Below, piece after piece: positions 24,243 to 36,755 of a stretch of 64,000 nucleotides of DNA. The DNA lies in contig CM065168.1 in NCBI GenBank assembly GCA_033026295.1, positions 22,545,306-22,609,305 of the forward strand, given 5' to 3'. A model generated the notes under the pieces. The model did not search any database. It was given only the letters and a program-made list of their open reading frames with translations, and was not told the origin of the DNA. The stretch comes from Channa striata (Eukaryota; Chordata; Actinopteri; Anabantiformes; Channidae). Both the position numbers and the translations under genes were made by a program. Within the stretch, counting starts at the first letter, position 1; the number at the start of each line of letters is the position of its first letter.

Positions 24243-26229
24243 TAACGTCGGAGCACACGCCAGTGAGTGTCTCTATATTGAGTTGGCTCCAACTTCTGAT
24301 GTGATTTTATTTTTAGCTGGTTCTCTTTCATGGAGCCCCATGAAGTCTTTTCCATCTACAACTTAGTTCCTCGGCCAAATATTGACTTTGGGATCTGATT
24401 ATTAAGCAATTTCCACAAAACTTCAAATTACTATCTGAACAATTATTTTAAAGATGTTACAAGACCCAGTAGACCCCCAAGGTCTTGAAACTGATTATGC
24501 AAAAAGATAATTGCTATGAAGATTTAAAAAGAATGAAATTGGTTTGACAAACCTATAAGTTGTTAACTACTGCTCAGTGCAAAAGAATACATTTGCTGAC
24601 AAGGCCACAAAAGAACCAGAGCAGAGGAGGCTTTTCCCAGTGTGCTCAGGTGGGCGGGAGGTATCGCTCCCTTTATTATCACAGCTAATGGTGTTCCAGA
24701 TCTGTCCTCAATTATACAGGACGAGATGAACTATTAATTAATAATTCTTCTGATAGATAAATTGTGCCACGTTCAGCAGATGTGTTCTTCTTGGAGATGA
24801 GACGAGACACAGATGGAGACTATTGACCAACAGTGGCCCTGTTCTGTGCCTGTGCCTTTATAGATGTGTGAGCTTTATCTCAGCTTGACACGTTGTTATG
24901 CTCCCGGTTCCTGTGTCCTGCTTTAACTGCCCACGTACCGTCAGCAGGCGCCTGTGTTTTCCTGATTTACTGTGCGCAAAGCCGATGTTGCATAATTTGT
25001 GTTTTAAGAAAAGATATTAATCCTTCTTTACATTGTGCAAGATGGTTATTTTTGCACCCTCTCAGGTTAAATGTACACTTGCCTGAAAAATGACACGTCG
25101 TCAAAGTACTTTTGAGCAAAGGCTGAGTTGTATAATTTTCCCATAAGCTTGGGGCGTTTAAGTGTAAAAGGAGAAATTATATGGGTATGAATGGCTTCCT
25201 TAATAGTGATATCACTTCCGAGAACAAAAGAAGGTGGCTCCGCGATGAGCCAGGGAGTGCGGACACTAGCTCAATTGGCCATTTCTGTGGCTTCCATTAA
25301 GGTCGTGCACTGCGCCACCCTGCCTGAGAGTGCACGGGTGACAACGCAGCCAAGACGAATGGGGCACTTTCCCACAAACCTCGTTAAGGCTGAAATCGCC
25401 GAAAAAATAATAGTTATTAAATTAATTGCAGTCATAATCTCGTAAAATATGTGTCAAAAAATTATATGCGGTTCGATTAACACATAACATGGGTGTCAAA
25501 TCTGTAATAAAACCCTGATCAATAAAACAATAACCATGTTGTTAAAAGCAGTCATTGAAAGGTGTTGCTGGCAGTGGGCTCCAGGGGTGAGCAACCCTTT
25601 TAATATAAACGGATTTCATCTTTCCATGGTGTCACCTAAATCACCTCAATGTTTGTGTATACAATTAAAATAAGATAATAAATTGCAGCAATTGGATGGA
25701 TTACGAAAGCTCCCACCGACCCCATACATCAGGCTTTGTCAGTGGCCCAGAAAATGCATGTCTAACAATCTGTTGATTACAATGCGGTGCGAGCAGAGGC
25801 CCCACCGAGGGAGGGTGATGACTGTTGCAGGATACATTATTTTAACATATTGTTATGTTTAAATCGATAAGTTTTAAACGAGCGCTAACGACTGCTATTA
25901 ATTAAACTTCCAGAATCTTTTATTCGAAAAGTTACCACTTGTGTGCTTGATTTAATGAATGGTTTATTATTTCATTTTGTTGGCCCCGACCATTATGTCC
26001 AAACCACTGATGTTTTATCTTGAAAAGACATGAGGCGAGTCATAGTTTATTTTCAGAGTGGAGACAACGATAACGCGTCGGCTGAAGGGCATATTTGTTT
26101 TAAAGCCTTGGAGGAGTAACAGTGACTAGTGCTTGATACAATTTGCCTGCCTTTAAACCATACTGAAATCATTTTCTCCCCCCCCTTCACCCCCACATGC
26201 TATTTGGCCCCTGAGATATTATTATGTTT

Positions 26230-26412
26230 TTTATCAGTGTGTTTATATGAAATCATTTGAGTGGGAATGTCAATTTAGAAATGAAATTGTCTGTGCAAGG
26301 GAATCGTTCAAATTGGAAATTAATGGTATGGCAATTAAAACTTGGGAGTTACAGTATTTGGTAACAATTATGATAATGACTGTAGCTGGAGGTGTGAATT
26401 TCACAAGTGGAT
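26230..26412. promoter_or_regulatory. Candidate conserved non-coding element
   Basis: About 180 bases of AT-rich unique sequence with many homeodomain-like cores (GGAAATTAATGG, GGCAATTAAAAC, AACAATTATGATAATGAC), ending directly at a TG/G simple repeat. It has no stop-free frame of interest and no transposon similarity. Selected by eye. Confidence 0.28.
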
Positions 26413-26436
26413 TGTGTGTGTGTGTGTGGGGGGGGT
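26413..26436 (+). repeat. (TG)8 followed by G run
   Basis: A short TG dinucleotide repeat (26413-26428) running into a G homopolymer of eight or more bases. Confidence 0.85.
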
Positions 26437-26887
26437 CGGCCGTTAACACCGGCTCTGTGCTGGAAAGTTAGCAGTGGCAAACCTCTTCCTCCCAGTGTAA
26501 AAATATGTTTCTTCTAATAGAGCAAAGCCACTGAGAAAATATCTTATAGCTTCTCCTCAGTAGAATGTGTGTTATTCCATTACCGAACACAGATAAACTG
26601 CCTTTTGTGATATTGCTGCAGGAAGCTCTTTGCTCTCAAGCTGCCATTGACTGAGCGTGTCCTACATTGTGCTGCAGTAATAGAGTGGTTTATCAGCTCA
26701 TGTTGAAAGTAGCTATAGGCTAAGTATGGTTGAGAGTCACAATTACCAACAGACACAACATGCTGTTTGTCTGCTCATGATTAATGTGCTGGATCAATGT
26801 GGGCCGCCTGCAAAGAACCGGGTGATGGAAGATTCCTGTGAGATTTTTTTTTTCTCTCTTTCCCCTTCTCCCTGTTTTCATTTTTTA

Positions 26888-26890
<3 letters not shown>

Positions 26891-26930
<40 letters not shown>
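26891..26930 (+). repeat. (AC)20 microsatellite
   Basis: An uninterrupted AC run of 40 bases, preceded by a pyrimidine-rich stretch (26846-26886). Confidence 0.95.
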
Positions 26931-26933
<3 letters not shown>

Positions 26934-27466
26934 TATCAGCCAAATTGGATGATCAGTGGGGGAATTCTCCCACTCTCTGGGGTTTTCACTGTGGTTTGTA
27001 GATTTTGCCTTCAGGTTTGAAATTCACTCAAACTGGAGGAGTCCTTTATCCAGAGACTGGCTTTTTTCAATTGAGCATTAAGCAGGGCTCCAGATGGGGG
27101 GAAGCAGCCGCATTTTTTTAGCCAGGAAGCAGTGTTTACTCTGCTACTTGCAATCCCATGTCAGCCAGGATAAACCATAAATACCTGTCTGAAGAAGTTA
27201 CTGTGGGCCTCCACGGGATCCGAGCTGTGTGGTGGAGAGGGGAGGCCATTTATTCGACGACCACCCAGACAGTAAAATATTTTGGCCAAAATTTTTTTAT
27301 AATTGCTTACAGAAATAAATCAAAAATGTTCAAACTACACATATTCACTTTTTTATTGAGTCAATTTGAAGCCCATTTTGTCTGTAGCTGAAGCGTAGCT
27401 CAGCATAACGAGTGGAAACACAGAAAACAGCAAAACCAAATTCACAGAAGACAGAAACTGATGTGC

Positions 27467-27483
27467 AAAAAAAAAAAAAAAAA
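27467..27483 (+). repeat. Poly(A) tract
   Basis: A run of 17 A with no recognisable retroposon body next to it. Confidence 0.85.
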
Positions 27484-28266
27484 TGGCTGCTGGCTGGTGA
27501 CACAGGCCAAGTTCATTGTTCTCAAAAAGACAACTTGATGCAACAGACCACAGTGTAAAAAATGCACTGACTTCAAGTTTGTGTCTGTTTGAATTCAGCA
27601 CAGAACTCTTTCTTTGCGTCTACCTCTGTTCTTTTTTAAAGCAGCGTTCAAAACCCTGGGAATGAGATGAGTCGAACAAGATCCGTGGTTAGCACAAAAA
27701 TGGCTACAACACACTTACTCCCAACTCCTCCTTTACAGCCTGTTTTGTTTGTACTCGCTGTCATCTGAAACGCATTGTAAAAGAGGCTAATGTGCCACCT
27801 CACAGCTAGAAGGGCATGGCTTTGCATCCCTGGCCAGATGTGGCCCTTCCCTTTTGCCTGCAGATGTGCATGGTTGCTCCAGCCCCCTGGGACCCTAAGC
27901 AGGATAAGCAGTTACAGATAATGGATGGGTTGGTTAGTGTGCTAAATCAAATTACGGTATGCAGGCCTAGTGGTAATATTTTGACTTTAAAATTAATCAA
28001 GATGGCATTTTTACCAACAAAATGTAGATACATGTTTATCTAAAATCTTATTAGATTTTGATGAAAAAAAATTAATTTCTTTTGACTGGCTGTGTTTACA
28101 ATAATGCTAGATCTAAATGAGATTTAACTTGGTGCATGAATTGTATTGCTTGTTTTCTTCAATGTGAACCTGATGCTAAGCTGACAATCTGCTGTGTCCT
28201 CTGCACAAACATCATAGTGTTACCAACACCAAACTCTTAACACGTGAGCAAAAAAGTTTGAAGAAT

Positions 28267-28287
28267 GGTGCTGAACTATCCCTTTAA
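28267..28287 (+). mobile_element. Possible terminus of a TTAA-type miniature transposon
   Basis: GGTGCTGAACTATCCCTTTAA closely resembles the end 'GGTGAACTATCCCTTTAA' found at the termini of abundant fish DNA transposons with TTAA target sites. Similar words lie at 31137-31156 and 47150-47168. I did not find matching opposite ends, so this is a fragment at best. Confidence 0.35.
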
Positions 28288-28719
28288 CGATGACCACATT
28301 TGGTTATGAGCATCTAATATCATTCCAGTGGACATTCTGAATGCAGCTGAATTGTTCTGCCAGATTCATAGCAGACCATTAAAGTGACTAGTACACACTC
28401 ATCTCAGATTTCAATAGCTTTCAAACAAAAGCTGATCACTTAACATCCATGTCTTGCAACGAAAATTGCAATCTGTGGTTTAAGTGCAAAGGCCAGCATC
28501 GCATACCAGAGGTTACTTAGCAAGGTTTTATGGAGAGGTCTGCCACAAAGTATTTAGATCTAACTCTTTCATGGTTCAAACAAATTATAATGTAATATGC
28601 TTTTTGGACAGAGCCCAGAAAACGAATTTAAATGACATACAATCCACCAGAAGGAGCATTCTTTTTTTTTCTTTTACCCAGGATGCTGAACACTGAGCCC
28701 CAAAGCCAAGAATGAGAAT

Positions 28720-28880
28720 TAGCCATCAACTCCTGAGCAGATTCAGTGGTCAATAATTGAATGAGTGAATCCCATTGTCCAATTACCTGCATTATCATCG
28801 GATACTCCTCTCATTAAAAGGCTAGGGAGGAAGGAGAATAATTAAAAAGATTTGCAGCACAGGCATTTAATGATCATGCT
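28720..28880. promoter_or_regulatory. Candidate conserved non-coding element
   Basis: Contains CAATAATTGAATGAG, a SOX-like CCATTGT (28772-28778) directly followed by CCAATTACC, then CTCATTAAAAGG, GAATAATTAAAAAG and GCATTTAATGATC. There is no repeat and no reading frame. SOX and homeodomain site clusters are typical of developmental enhancers. Conservation is not tested. Confidence 0.3.
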
Positions 28881-29334
28881 GCTTTTGCCTGATATACTCT
28901 CCAGGACCAGTGAGATCATGAGAAGCCCCATCCTCCTCCAGCCCACCCCTGTCTTTTTCCCTGGCCTCTGTGCAGCCCCAACTGGCTCCACCGTGGCAGC
29001 GGGCTACAGCTCTGCAGGGACAGGCTCCCGCTGTGGCCCCCTCGAGGGCGCCTAATAAAACCATACAGGCTTCGTGTCCCATTTGCAGGTTTTTTTAAAT
29101 TCACCCTCTGAATGTAAATACACAGTGAAAATTTAAAAAAAAAAAGCAAAGTACATTAAAAAAAAAAAAGTGGCGGTGCCAAAGTGCAGTGTAAACACTT
29201 GTAGTAGAGTGCTAAATTGCTGTTTGGCTGGTGCTGCTGCTGGCAGCCAGGACACAAACCTGTGGTAGGAATGCTCTCGTCAGGTAGAAATTCTTTGCAC
29301 CATTAAGCTGGTGAGTGCTTTAAGTAATACCCCC

Positions 29335-29335
<1 letters not shown>

Positions 29336-29381
<46 letters not shown>
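29336..29381 (+). repeat. (AC)23 microsatellite
   Basis: The longest dinucleotide run in the window, about 46 bases. Confidence 0.95.
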
Positions 29382-29383
<2 letters not shown>

Positions 29384-31136
29384 AAGCTCTTCTTCCATGA
29401 AGCACTGCTGTAATTTGCACAATTTGAATGAATAGCACCAGTGTAGGTCGGTGGAGATCATCAAAGTTGGAGATGTTTTTTTCACCATTCTCAGAGAGCG
29501 CGCATCACACGGTCAAGTGCATTCTTGCACTGTGTGTCTGGAGGACTGTGTTTTTTACTGTAAACATGCTGGAAGTGTTGCTCAGGAACTAGCAGTGCCA
29601 AGTGGCTGCACTTCTCAATAGAGGCTGACCAGAAATTGGTGAGTCACTCTCAGTGATGCAACAGCTGACCCTATTTAGTCGCATCTTCTCTTTAAGAGGA
29701 TTTTTTTTTTTTTCAGATAGCGCTTGACGTGATATTTGATGTTTATGGAACTTCTTGTTGGTGTAAATATTAGTTCAAATGTTTCCAGGCAGCTGGCACT
29801 GGGAAGGTCAAGGGGCTGCGCTCTTCTGTGCGAAGATGAGAGGATCCGATCGCGGAGAGCAGCCTTTGATATTGCGGTTTTTCAGAGCGCTGCCAAAACC
29901 AGCTGACAGGCCAAACTCGTGTCACTGAACCACAATGAGTGCCAGAGCTCAACACTGCTGGGCTGATTTATACTGTATGATCAGCTGACACTGGGTTTTT
30001 CCACACAAGTACGCTTTCATGTGCACCAGTAACATAGCAGTGATTAAACCGTTATTGTATCTTGGCAGGGTGACTTGTCAAGATGTTTATGTTTACTGTG
30101 GTCAGGATGTGGAAATTATTCATTTATGATGACTCCTAAAATGGATTAGCACAGAGCAGTTCTGGAAGCTGGTGGTTTATTTCTGCATATTCCAGCTTAT
30201 TATTGCTGCGCCCTGGAACCAAAACCATTTTTCCTCTTGTTATTTAAAATGTCAATTTAAATATCAGTCACAGTGGATGAAAACAAAAAAGTTGCGACAT
30301 CACCAAACGCCAAGTAAATCTTCAGGTGCTTACAGTAAATGTGTTTCTCTGTTGTCCTCAAACTCACATAAATCTCAGTGTGTTTATTCATTATGTAGAA
30401 CATACTGTATGAAAAGTTCAGTTGGAGCCAATCTCACCAAGTTGAACTTCTGAAAATACTCACTTGTACATGAATCTACAAACAACAAAAGGACCCAGCA
30501 AATGCATGTTTTCGCTCCTGCCTGAGCAACATTTGTTAAAATCTTTAAAGCCTGGATTTTTCCCAAAAAGTTTTAATAACTTATTTATCACACATTTTAA
30601 AATACTTATTTTTCCAGTATGAATGGGTGCTGAGCACCGTGGGCAGTCTGAGGGAGATGGACTAAGACACTGCTGGTTTAGCCCTTTTGATAAAATTAGA
30701 CATTTACAGCCCTGTATTTTAAAGATCTGTCCAGGAAATTCACAAAACAACTGCTCTTCCCAGTTACCCTGTGTCATACCGACGGTATTTGTTTTGTTTG
30801 GTGAGGTTTCGAGACTTCCCAGTAACACCCTGATAAGTGGAGAGAGACTGTGTTGACACACAAAGCCGGGCATAAAAATGTACCAATGACAGTTTAGGAT
30901 AATACACAGAAATTGCTTTTACTGTTGTTTCAGAAAACAGCTCCCATTGCTGGCTGTTTACTTAGAGGTCTGTGGATCATCCAGAGCTGCAGGAACATTG
31001 TGACTAGGAGACATGTTGGCTTTTTAAAATGCTGTAAGCACCACAAATTAGAAACATTTCGTTCTTTGCAATTATCTTTCAACAAGCAAAACAAAGACGC
31101 CTCGATGACTAGATACCTCAAATATGTGTTGTGATC

Positions 31137-31156
31137 GGGGTGAACTGACCCATTAA
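31137..31156 (+). mobile_element. Possible terminus of a TTAA-type miniature transposon
   Basis: GGGGTGAACTGACCCATTAA matches the same fish transposon-end pattern as 28267-28287, with two changes. No opposite end was found. Confidence 0.3.
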
Positions 31157-32389
31157 GTATTTGTATGAGTATTGGTGGTGTATTAGTGAAGTCACAGGTG
31201 TTGTTGGTCCTGCGCCTGCTTTGTGTTTTGCATGTTTCCCGATGCTCATTCAGATAAGGAGAGGAAGTGAAACTCGGTTTGAGTCGAGTGCGTTTTCTCT
31301 ACTTGCCCCAATGGTTTTCACTGACATAACATACTGTAAACATCCAGGCAGTTGTTCACCAAGTCTAATTAGCATAATAACACATTTTTTTATGTTTCAT
31401 TTACATGATATCCAGCAAGCCTCGTACTATAACAAAGGCAAAACCCTAAGCTAAAGCTCACCCAGCCACCCCCTGCCCCCCAAAGAGCACTAGGGCTAAA
31501 TGAGCGAAATTGCTGTTATCAGAGACAAATTGTTTCCCACGCATCTCTCCTGTACAGCCTCAAGATGAAATGCTGTGCAGAAGGTGCTATAAGAATCTCA
31601 GTGGAGATTAATCACACTTATTCCTGATCTGTGGTGACATTTCTAACCGGGTCACCTGTAAAAAGATGAATTTAGAGCTGAAATAATACAGGCCTCTCTT
31701 AAAATGAGATCCAGCACTGAGAAATAACCCAGAGTCACGTGAGAGGAAGCAGAGAAAAGCACCCAAGCAGCTGCTGGATCACAAGAACAGAACAATTGGC
31801 TTTTATGACGAGATGATTTTGGTTGTTTGCGCGATGATTGATGTGTGCGCCTGTGTGCGTGTGTCTGCATGTGTGTTATTTGCACGGCAGACGGAATCGA
31901 AGGACTGTTAGTGGTTAACCTCAGTCATTTGTGTTTATCCTCACTAAATGTTAGGTCGGGCTACAGCAAACTGACACTGAAACACTTTCCAGGAGTCACA
32001 AACCGTCTGGTAATTTCTGCAAAATAGGTTCTTTTGTGTTCTTCCTCACCTATGTTCCTATTTGTGATGGCAGCAAAGCATGTAATTCAGAAGCCAAGTG
32101 CAGAGAATGACAGGGAGGCGTCTTTGCCAGTTGGACTCGGGTGAACAGGGAACTATTGTGGAGAAACCCGGAGCAGCCTCCTGTTTCGGGACCTCTCGCT
32201 TTGCTCTCTCTCCAGCCTCCTTAACTTTTCAGTGAACAGAGTTCTGTCTCAAAGTTGAGCGGCTCAGGCCAAGGATTTTCCTTAACCTCTTTTGAGAAAT
32301 GGACCGCGGGGTGAATTCATAAAAGAGCAGTCTGTTGGACAATTTGTCTTTTGACAGGAGGGAACACTGGAAGTCACCAGAGGGTGGTC

Positions 32390-32750
32390 AGCGGTGAGTG
32401 GCACAGGCGTGCCTGGGGCGGTACCTGCGGGCCATTCTTCCTCACGATTTGTCCTGGACGAGGAGAGGAGGGAGCCGCGGCGCTGGCCACCATCTGGCCC
32501 CAGCCGGGGAATTGGGTGGTGAGGTGCGGGCGGCGGGTGTGCGTTCAGTGTCAGTACGGCTCCATCAGGGCTGTTTGCGAACAGATGTTCTGTGGTGTTT
32601 TCGCTCCAGCACGGCTCAGGAGGAAAGACGTGTCTATCAGTGGCTGGAGACTTTCGCGGGAGCAGCAGGCTCTGACCTTGAGGCTGTCTCATGTCAATCC
32701 CTGTCTCCCGAAGCCCTGTGCGACTACCAAACGCTGTCCTGTTTGCTCGC
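32390..32750. promoter_or_regulatory. CpG-rich patch, candidate CpG island
   Basis: By hand count roughly 25 CpG dinucleotides in 360 bases, in sequence visibly more GC-rich than its AT-rich surroundings. Three long open frames overlap here (156 codons minus; 144 and 153 codons plus). That is expected from stop-poor GC-rich DNA, and none has a recognisable domain. It could be a promoter of a non-coding transcript, a regulatory element, or an unrecognised exon. Confidence 0.4.
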
Positions 32751-33419
32751 AACTAGACACAATTGTACAAGCACAAGACGTTTAACTTTTCACGTGCATT
32801 TGTTGCAGTGGCTGCACGGAAAAGTTGCAGTCTTGACAAATTCACACCAGTCTCGATAAAATGTAGCATCGGTCAGGGATTCTTTTGAGCTCAAGAATCA
32901 CTTTCTGTGTTATGCTACCTCAGAACAGAGGACAGTGCAAAATGCAAAGGCAAGAGTGTCCATATCGTCTGGCTCCATCATCTGGATCTCGGCAATCAAT
33001 AAGCGTTTAATCAGTCAATTATATGGCACTTATTTAACAGCCTGCAGGTAGAGCCATCGTCGAGCACTTCCCCGTGAAAATAGAGGCCATGGGAAATTTA
33101 TCTTTTGGAAAAATGTCAGAGCAGAAAATGAAGTTTTCAAAGGGGGACATGTGGAGATCTGCAACATGTCGTCCACAGTGGGAGATAGGGGGGACGGACC
33201 GGAGAGCTGCAGTTTAGGGGGAAAGGGTTAAAAAGGAGATGATGTGGTAAAAATAGCACCTCCGAGTTATTAAAAGCGGAGGCTTTTTAAATCAGACAAT
33301 GTGAGCAAAAAGGAATGTTTCACCATTTCCAACTCCACCGGGAAAGACGCGAGGAGCAGACACGCTGTATTCTCAAAGCACGAGCTGCTTCTCCCTCCGC
33401 ATCCACGGACAAACAATAG

Positions 33420-33625
33420 CCACATTCTGCTTATTATTTATTAAACAAATATTCCTGTCTTCTCGCTGACAACAGACATATTTGCAGAACAGAACTGTGC
33501 GTGGCAACCCAATCGTGTTTTGTTCATAAACAGAATGCTAATGTTTTATTTATGGGCGCTGATTAGAGAACGCCACGCTGAATTGATGTTTAGCTAATAG
33601 GGAACAAAAACAAGAAGCCTGACAT
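33420..33625. promoter_or_regulatory. Candidate conserved non-coding element with forkhead-like sites
   Basis: Forkhead-like words occur three times: TTAAACAAATATT (33441-33453), TGTTCATAAACA (33521-33532, two inverted half-sites) and GGAACAAAAACAAG (33601-33614). There are also homeodomain-like cores (TGATTAGAG, AGCTAATAGG). Unique sequence, no reading frame. Selected by eye. Confidence 0.28.
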
Positions 33626-34546
33626 AATAGCGCGGCGCTTTCTGGCAACCTGGCTTGTAATTTCTGGTGTCAATATTTGAATTGTTCAGAGGAAGTATTA
33701 TGGACCTGGCTGGTGATGGAGGGTGCAGTCTAGCTCCTCGCTCACCTATAAAAACCAACATCTGTTGAAGCATACATTAAGTTTAAAAATAACTGTACAG
33801 AGATCACCGGGTAAAGTACAGTCAACCAGATGTCGTTTTAAAAGTGCCAGATGGAACAATGAAAGTGGGATTGGAAATTAGAAAGCACTGTGAAAGGTCA
33901 GATCAATTAAGAAAACTGCGTTGGCTGCCATATGACAATTAAGGCAAGTTTAAAGCACGCCAGCTAACGGCGCAGTGGAGTGAGTGGCTGTCACGGGGAG
34001 GAACTTCTTGGGGGCATGGAAACGCGCACATGCAGGACGGCAGGAGCTTCCTGGACTGCAGCGCATTTACACCAGGTCAAGGTTAATGACCTGCACAGAT
34101 AAACCTGATAGAATGCCTCACAGCGCTGCTGCCGACCTTTGTCCGTCAGTATTAAGGAGCCAATAAATTACAGCTGTGACTTTAAGTGACATTGAAATTT
34201 ATTCTGCTCTAATGAGAGGAAGTGAGAGAGAGAGACGGAGAGAGGGACAGCAGAGGTGTGGGTACGAGAGAGGCATGCAGGTAATCTGGAGGCTTGCTTG
34301 CAGAAAGACATTCATTTCCCCAACATTTTCCACTTCATACTTTTCCCTTCATGTCACTCGCCGTTCGCTCAGCTGAAAAGCATCTCGTTTACTGATCCAA
34401 CCTTTGTCTGACGATGTCCTGCGATGACGCCGAGACAGGCACTTGTGTCTCTGCTGTCCCAGATGGCTGCCAGCTCCCCTCAACACCCATGAGTGCACAG
34501 GAACCACAAGGGGGCAATATTTGCATTGTTTGTCTGCATCCTGCCT

Positions 34547-34568
34547 ACACACACACACACACACACAC
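34547..34568 (+). repeat. (AC)11 microsatellite with GC-interrupted tail
   Basis: An AC run of 22 bases continuing as GCACACACGC to about 34579. Confidence 0.92.
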
Positions 34569-34682
34569 GCACACACGCAGGCACGCTGATGTTTTGCAGT
34601 TGCACATTTGGATCAAGTACAGTTTAGTTGTTCATTTACATTGCAACATGTTAACAGAAAGTACAAAGAGCTGTTTCCTGTA

Positions 34683-34697
34683 GCAGCAGCAGCAGCT
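34683..34697 (+). repeat. Short (GCA)5 trinucleotide repeat
   Basis: Five GCA/AGC units in non-coding sequence. Confidence 0.8.
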
Positions 34698-35499
34698 CGT
34701 GGTGTCTCACTGGCTCTTTTATGTCACAATTTACAGGCACTAGTGATTTACACACTAAACCAAACCACTCTCTCCTCCACATCTCCGCTTTCATTTGAAT
34801 TGTGAATTGGCAAGTCGTTGTTTTAAATGGTCAAGCGTGCGGCGGTACAGCGTGACACAAAACTCCCTTAAACACACTGAACCAGACCATTTAGGGATTT
34901 CTTACACAATTTGCTCAGTTGAATCTTCCAAATTTCTGCTGTAAGCACTTTCGCAGTGTGCAAACGGAATTATTCATCGCATTAACGATAACATAAATGC
35001 AGCAGCGACAGAATTTAATGCACCCGTGGAGATTACCTTTATTTACTCATGAAAAAGAATACGATGAACTACTTTTTGCCAAGCGGGTTCTTCTGTAAAA
35101 CGATTCTTTTGAACTCTGTCCCCAGCACACTGAGAAGGATATGTGTTAGGTCTGCTAATATCTCCATTTGCATGCCCTTAAAATACAGTTTTAATTATAG
35201 ATAAGCCCGACCTGTGATAGCACCACCTCTACAGCTGCTGCACACTCACAGTACGTAGAATTCATGGATTAATGTTAACACGGCTCTCTTCAGGAAGATA
35301 AGACAAAAAAAAACGTCACAAAATAAAGTCCCCTAACTGTGCTAATAGTTGGTGGCATGAATGTTGCTTGTGTCATTTGTTTCCATCATAAAGGTCAGAG
35401 TTAAACCCTGCAGCAGGTGCATGCGCTCGCTGTAACTGTACACCAGGCTCCGACTGGGCTCGTCTCCCAGTGTTTTGTCTCCATTGATTGCCGGGCCGC

Positions 35500-35575
35500 T
35501 CTGCTGGAATGTGGGAATTAATTAGACAATTTGTATAATGGAATTAGGCACATAAAGACACGTGGGGCCCGACAG
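35500..35575. promoter_or_regulatory. Candidate conserved non-coding element core
   Basis: GGAATGTGGGAATTAATTAG (35506-35525) followed by ACAATTTGTATAATGG and GGAATTAGGC. It has a dense homeodomain palindrome (AATTAATT) and TEAD-like GGAATG in unique sequence. The overall texture resembles deeply conserved vertebrate enhancers, but no alignment was done. Confidence 0.3.
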
Positions 35576-36755
35576 AGTGGTGGCATCCTGCGGCTCCCAT
35601 TGTCCTTGAGGAACTCTCATCCAGATGTTCAAACGGATTGGATGCTGACCTCTCACCTGCTCCTAATTATCATCTGAATGACAACATGGCCCAGATCAAT
35701 AGTTCCCAGTCGCAGTTTGAAGATCACAGATAAGAAGCCACCTTGTTGTCAGAGAGAAAATGCTAATGTAATTAATGTTCAATAATCCTCTGGCAAAAGA
35801 TCTGTGCGTGCGGATATTAATGGTGGATATTTACTCCAAACAAGCCGATGAGGGGTAAACACGCCGACCTGGCAGAGGCACTTTTGAAGGTTTAGGAGGG
35901 AGTCTGAGGAGCCGTGCTGCTGATCACAGTGGACGGGAGTGAGAGTGTAAAACAGAGGAGACTTCCTGTCAAGAGTGCAACTCGTGATGAGGTCGATGGG
36001 ACTCTTTAAAGGCAGCGTCAGACTCGCCGCTCGCCCTCCCTGTGCTGTAGGTGCGTGTGTGGGTGGCCAGCTGATACTCACTGCAGGCATGTCTGCTTTC
36101 GTCTCCAACGCCCCATTTAAGATATGGCAACAACTTGTTACGGACTCTCTGAGGAGGTGCTTTACCCTTAGACTTCCACTTTCATTTCCTCTTTAGTAAT
36201 ATTTGTCAACGATTTCAGGCTGTTACAATCTCATCTCACTCCACACTAACACCAACGTGGCCTCTAATCTGTATGTTTATGCAATTATTGTAGTTAAACT
36301 GAATATAACTTTTGAGGTTCTGTAACAAACCCAGATCTTAATAAACACAGTGAAAGAATAACTGCTCAAGGAAATGTGATGTGATCCCTATCTTAAAGTG
36401 ACCGCAACTGTGATGACCTCTGCGCGGCAAAAAGGTGTCTTGATTTTTTTTAGCGGAAGTCACCATGAGGATTGTAAAATCTGAGCTACACAAATCATGT
36501 GAGTATTTTCCTGCTTTCCATCTTCATCTTCTCGCTTCTTCTTTTACTGTTCATCTGCCTCAGCTCAGTAAAGAAAAGGAGGTCACCTGTGGACAGAACC
36601 TGAACTGGGATTTTGTCTTACATTAGAATCAAGTTCAAGAGACAATTTTCCAGATACATCAAGTAGTAAATGTTTTTCGGGACGTCAGTGTTGTTTTAAG
36701 ACAGACTAATAAATGTGATCTTACTCTTTTTGTAAGATTATTTTGACACTAATAG

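Larger units (their letters stand above)
19320..32389. other. Gene desert upstream of mdfic2
   Basis: No coding gene recognised in 13 kb. The first few hundred bases upstream of exon 1 (19320-19700) should hold the promoter or a 5' exon of mdfic2, but I see no TATA box at a sensible distance. The rest contains microsatellites, an AT-rich block (22620-22990) and several candidate regulatory blocks listed separately. Confidence 0.6.
32751..36755. other. Gene-free non-coding stretch
   Basis: No gene recognised. It includes a purine-rich GAGA stretch (34219-34258), one (AC)n, and unique AT-rich blocks listed separately. Confidence 0.6.

Noticed and set aside
24106..24366. Frames with His-Thr or Val-Cys runs here and at 26726-27020, 29303-29488, 34349-34683, 57943-58266 and 61370-61657
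   Set aside because: Translations of CA/TG microsatellites, not proteins.
32282..32859. Three overlapping frames of 144-156 codons on both strands
   Set aside because: They lie in the CpG-rich patch where stop codons are rare. None has a recognisable domain, so the patch is reported but not a protein.
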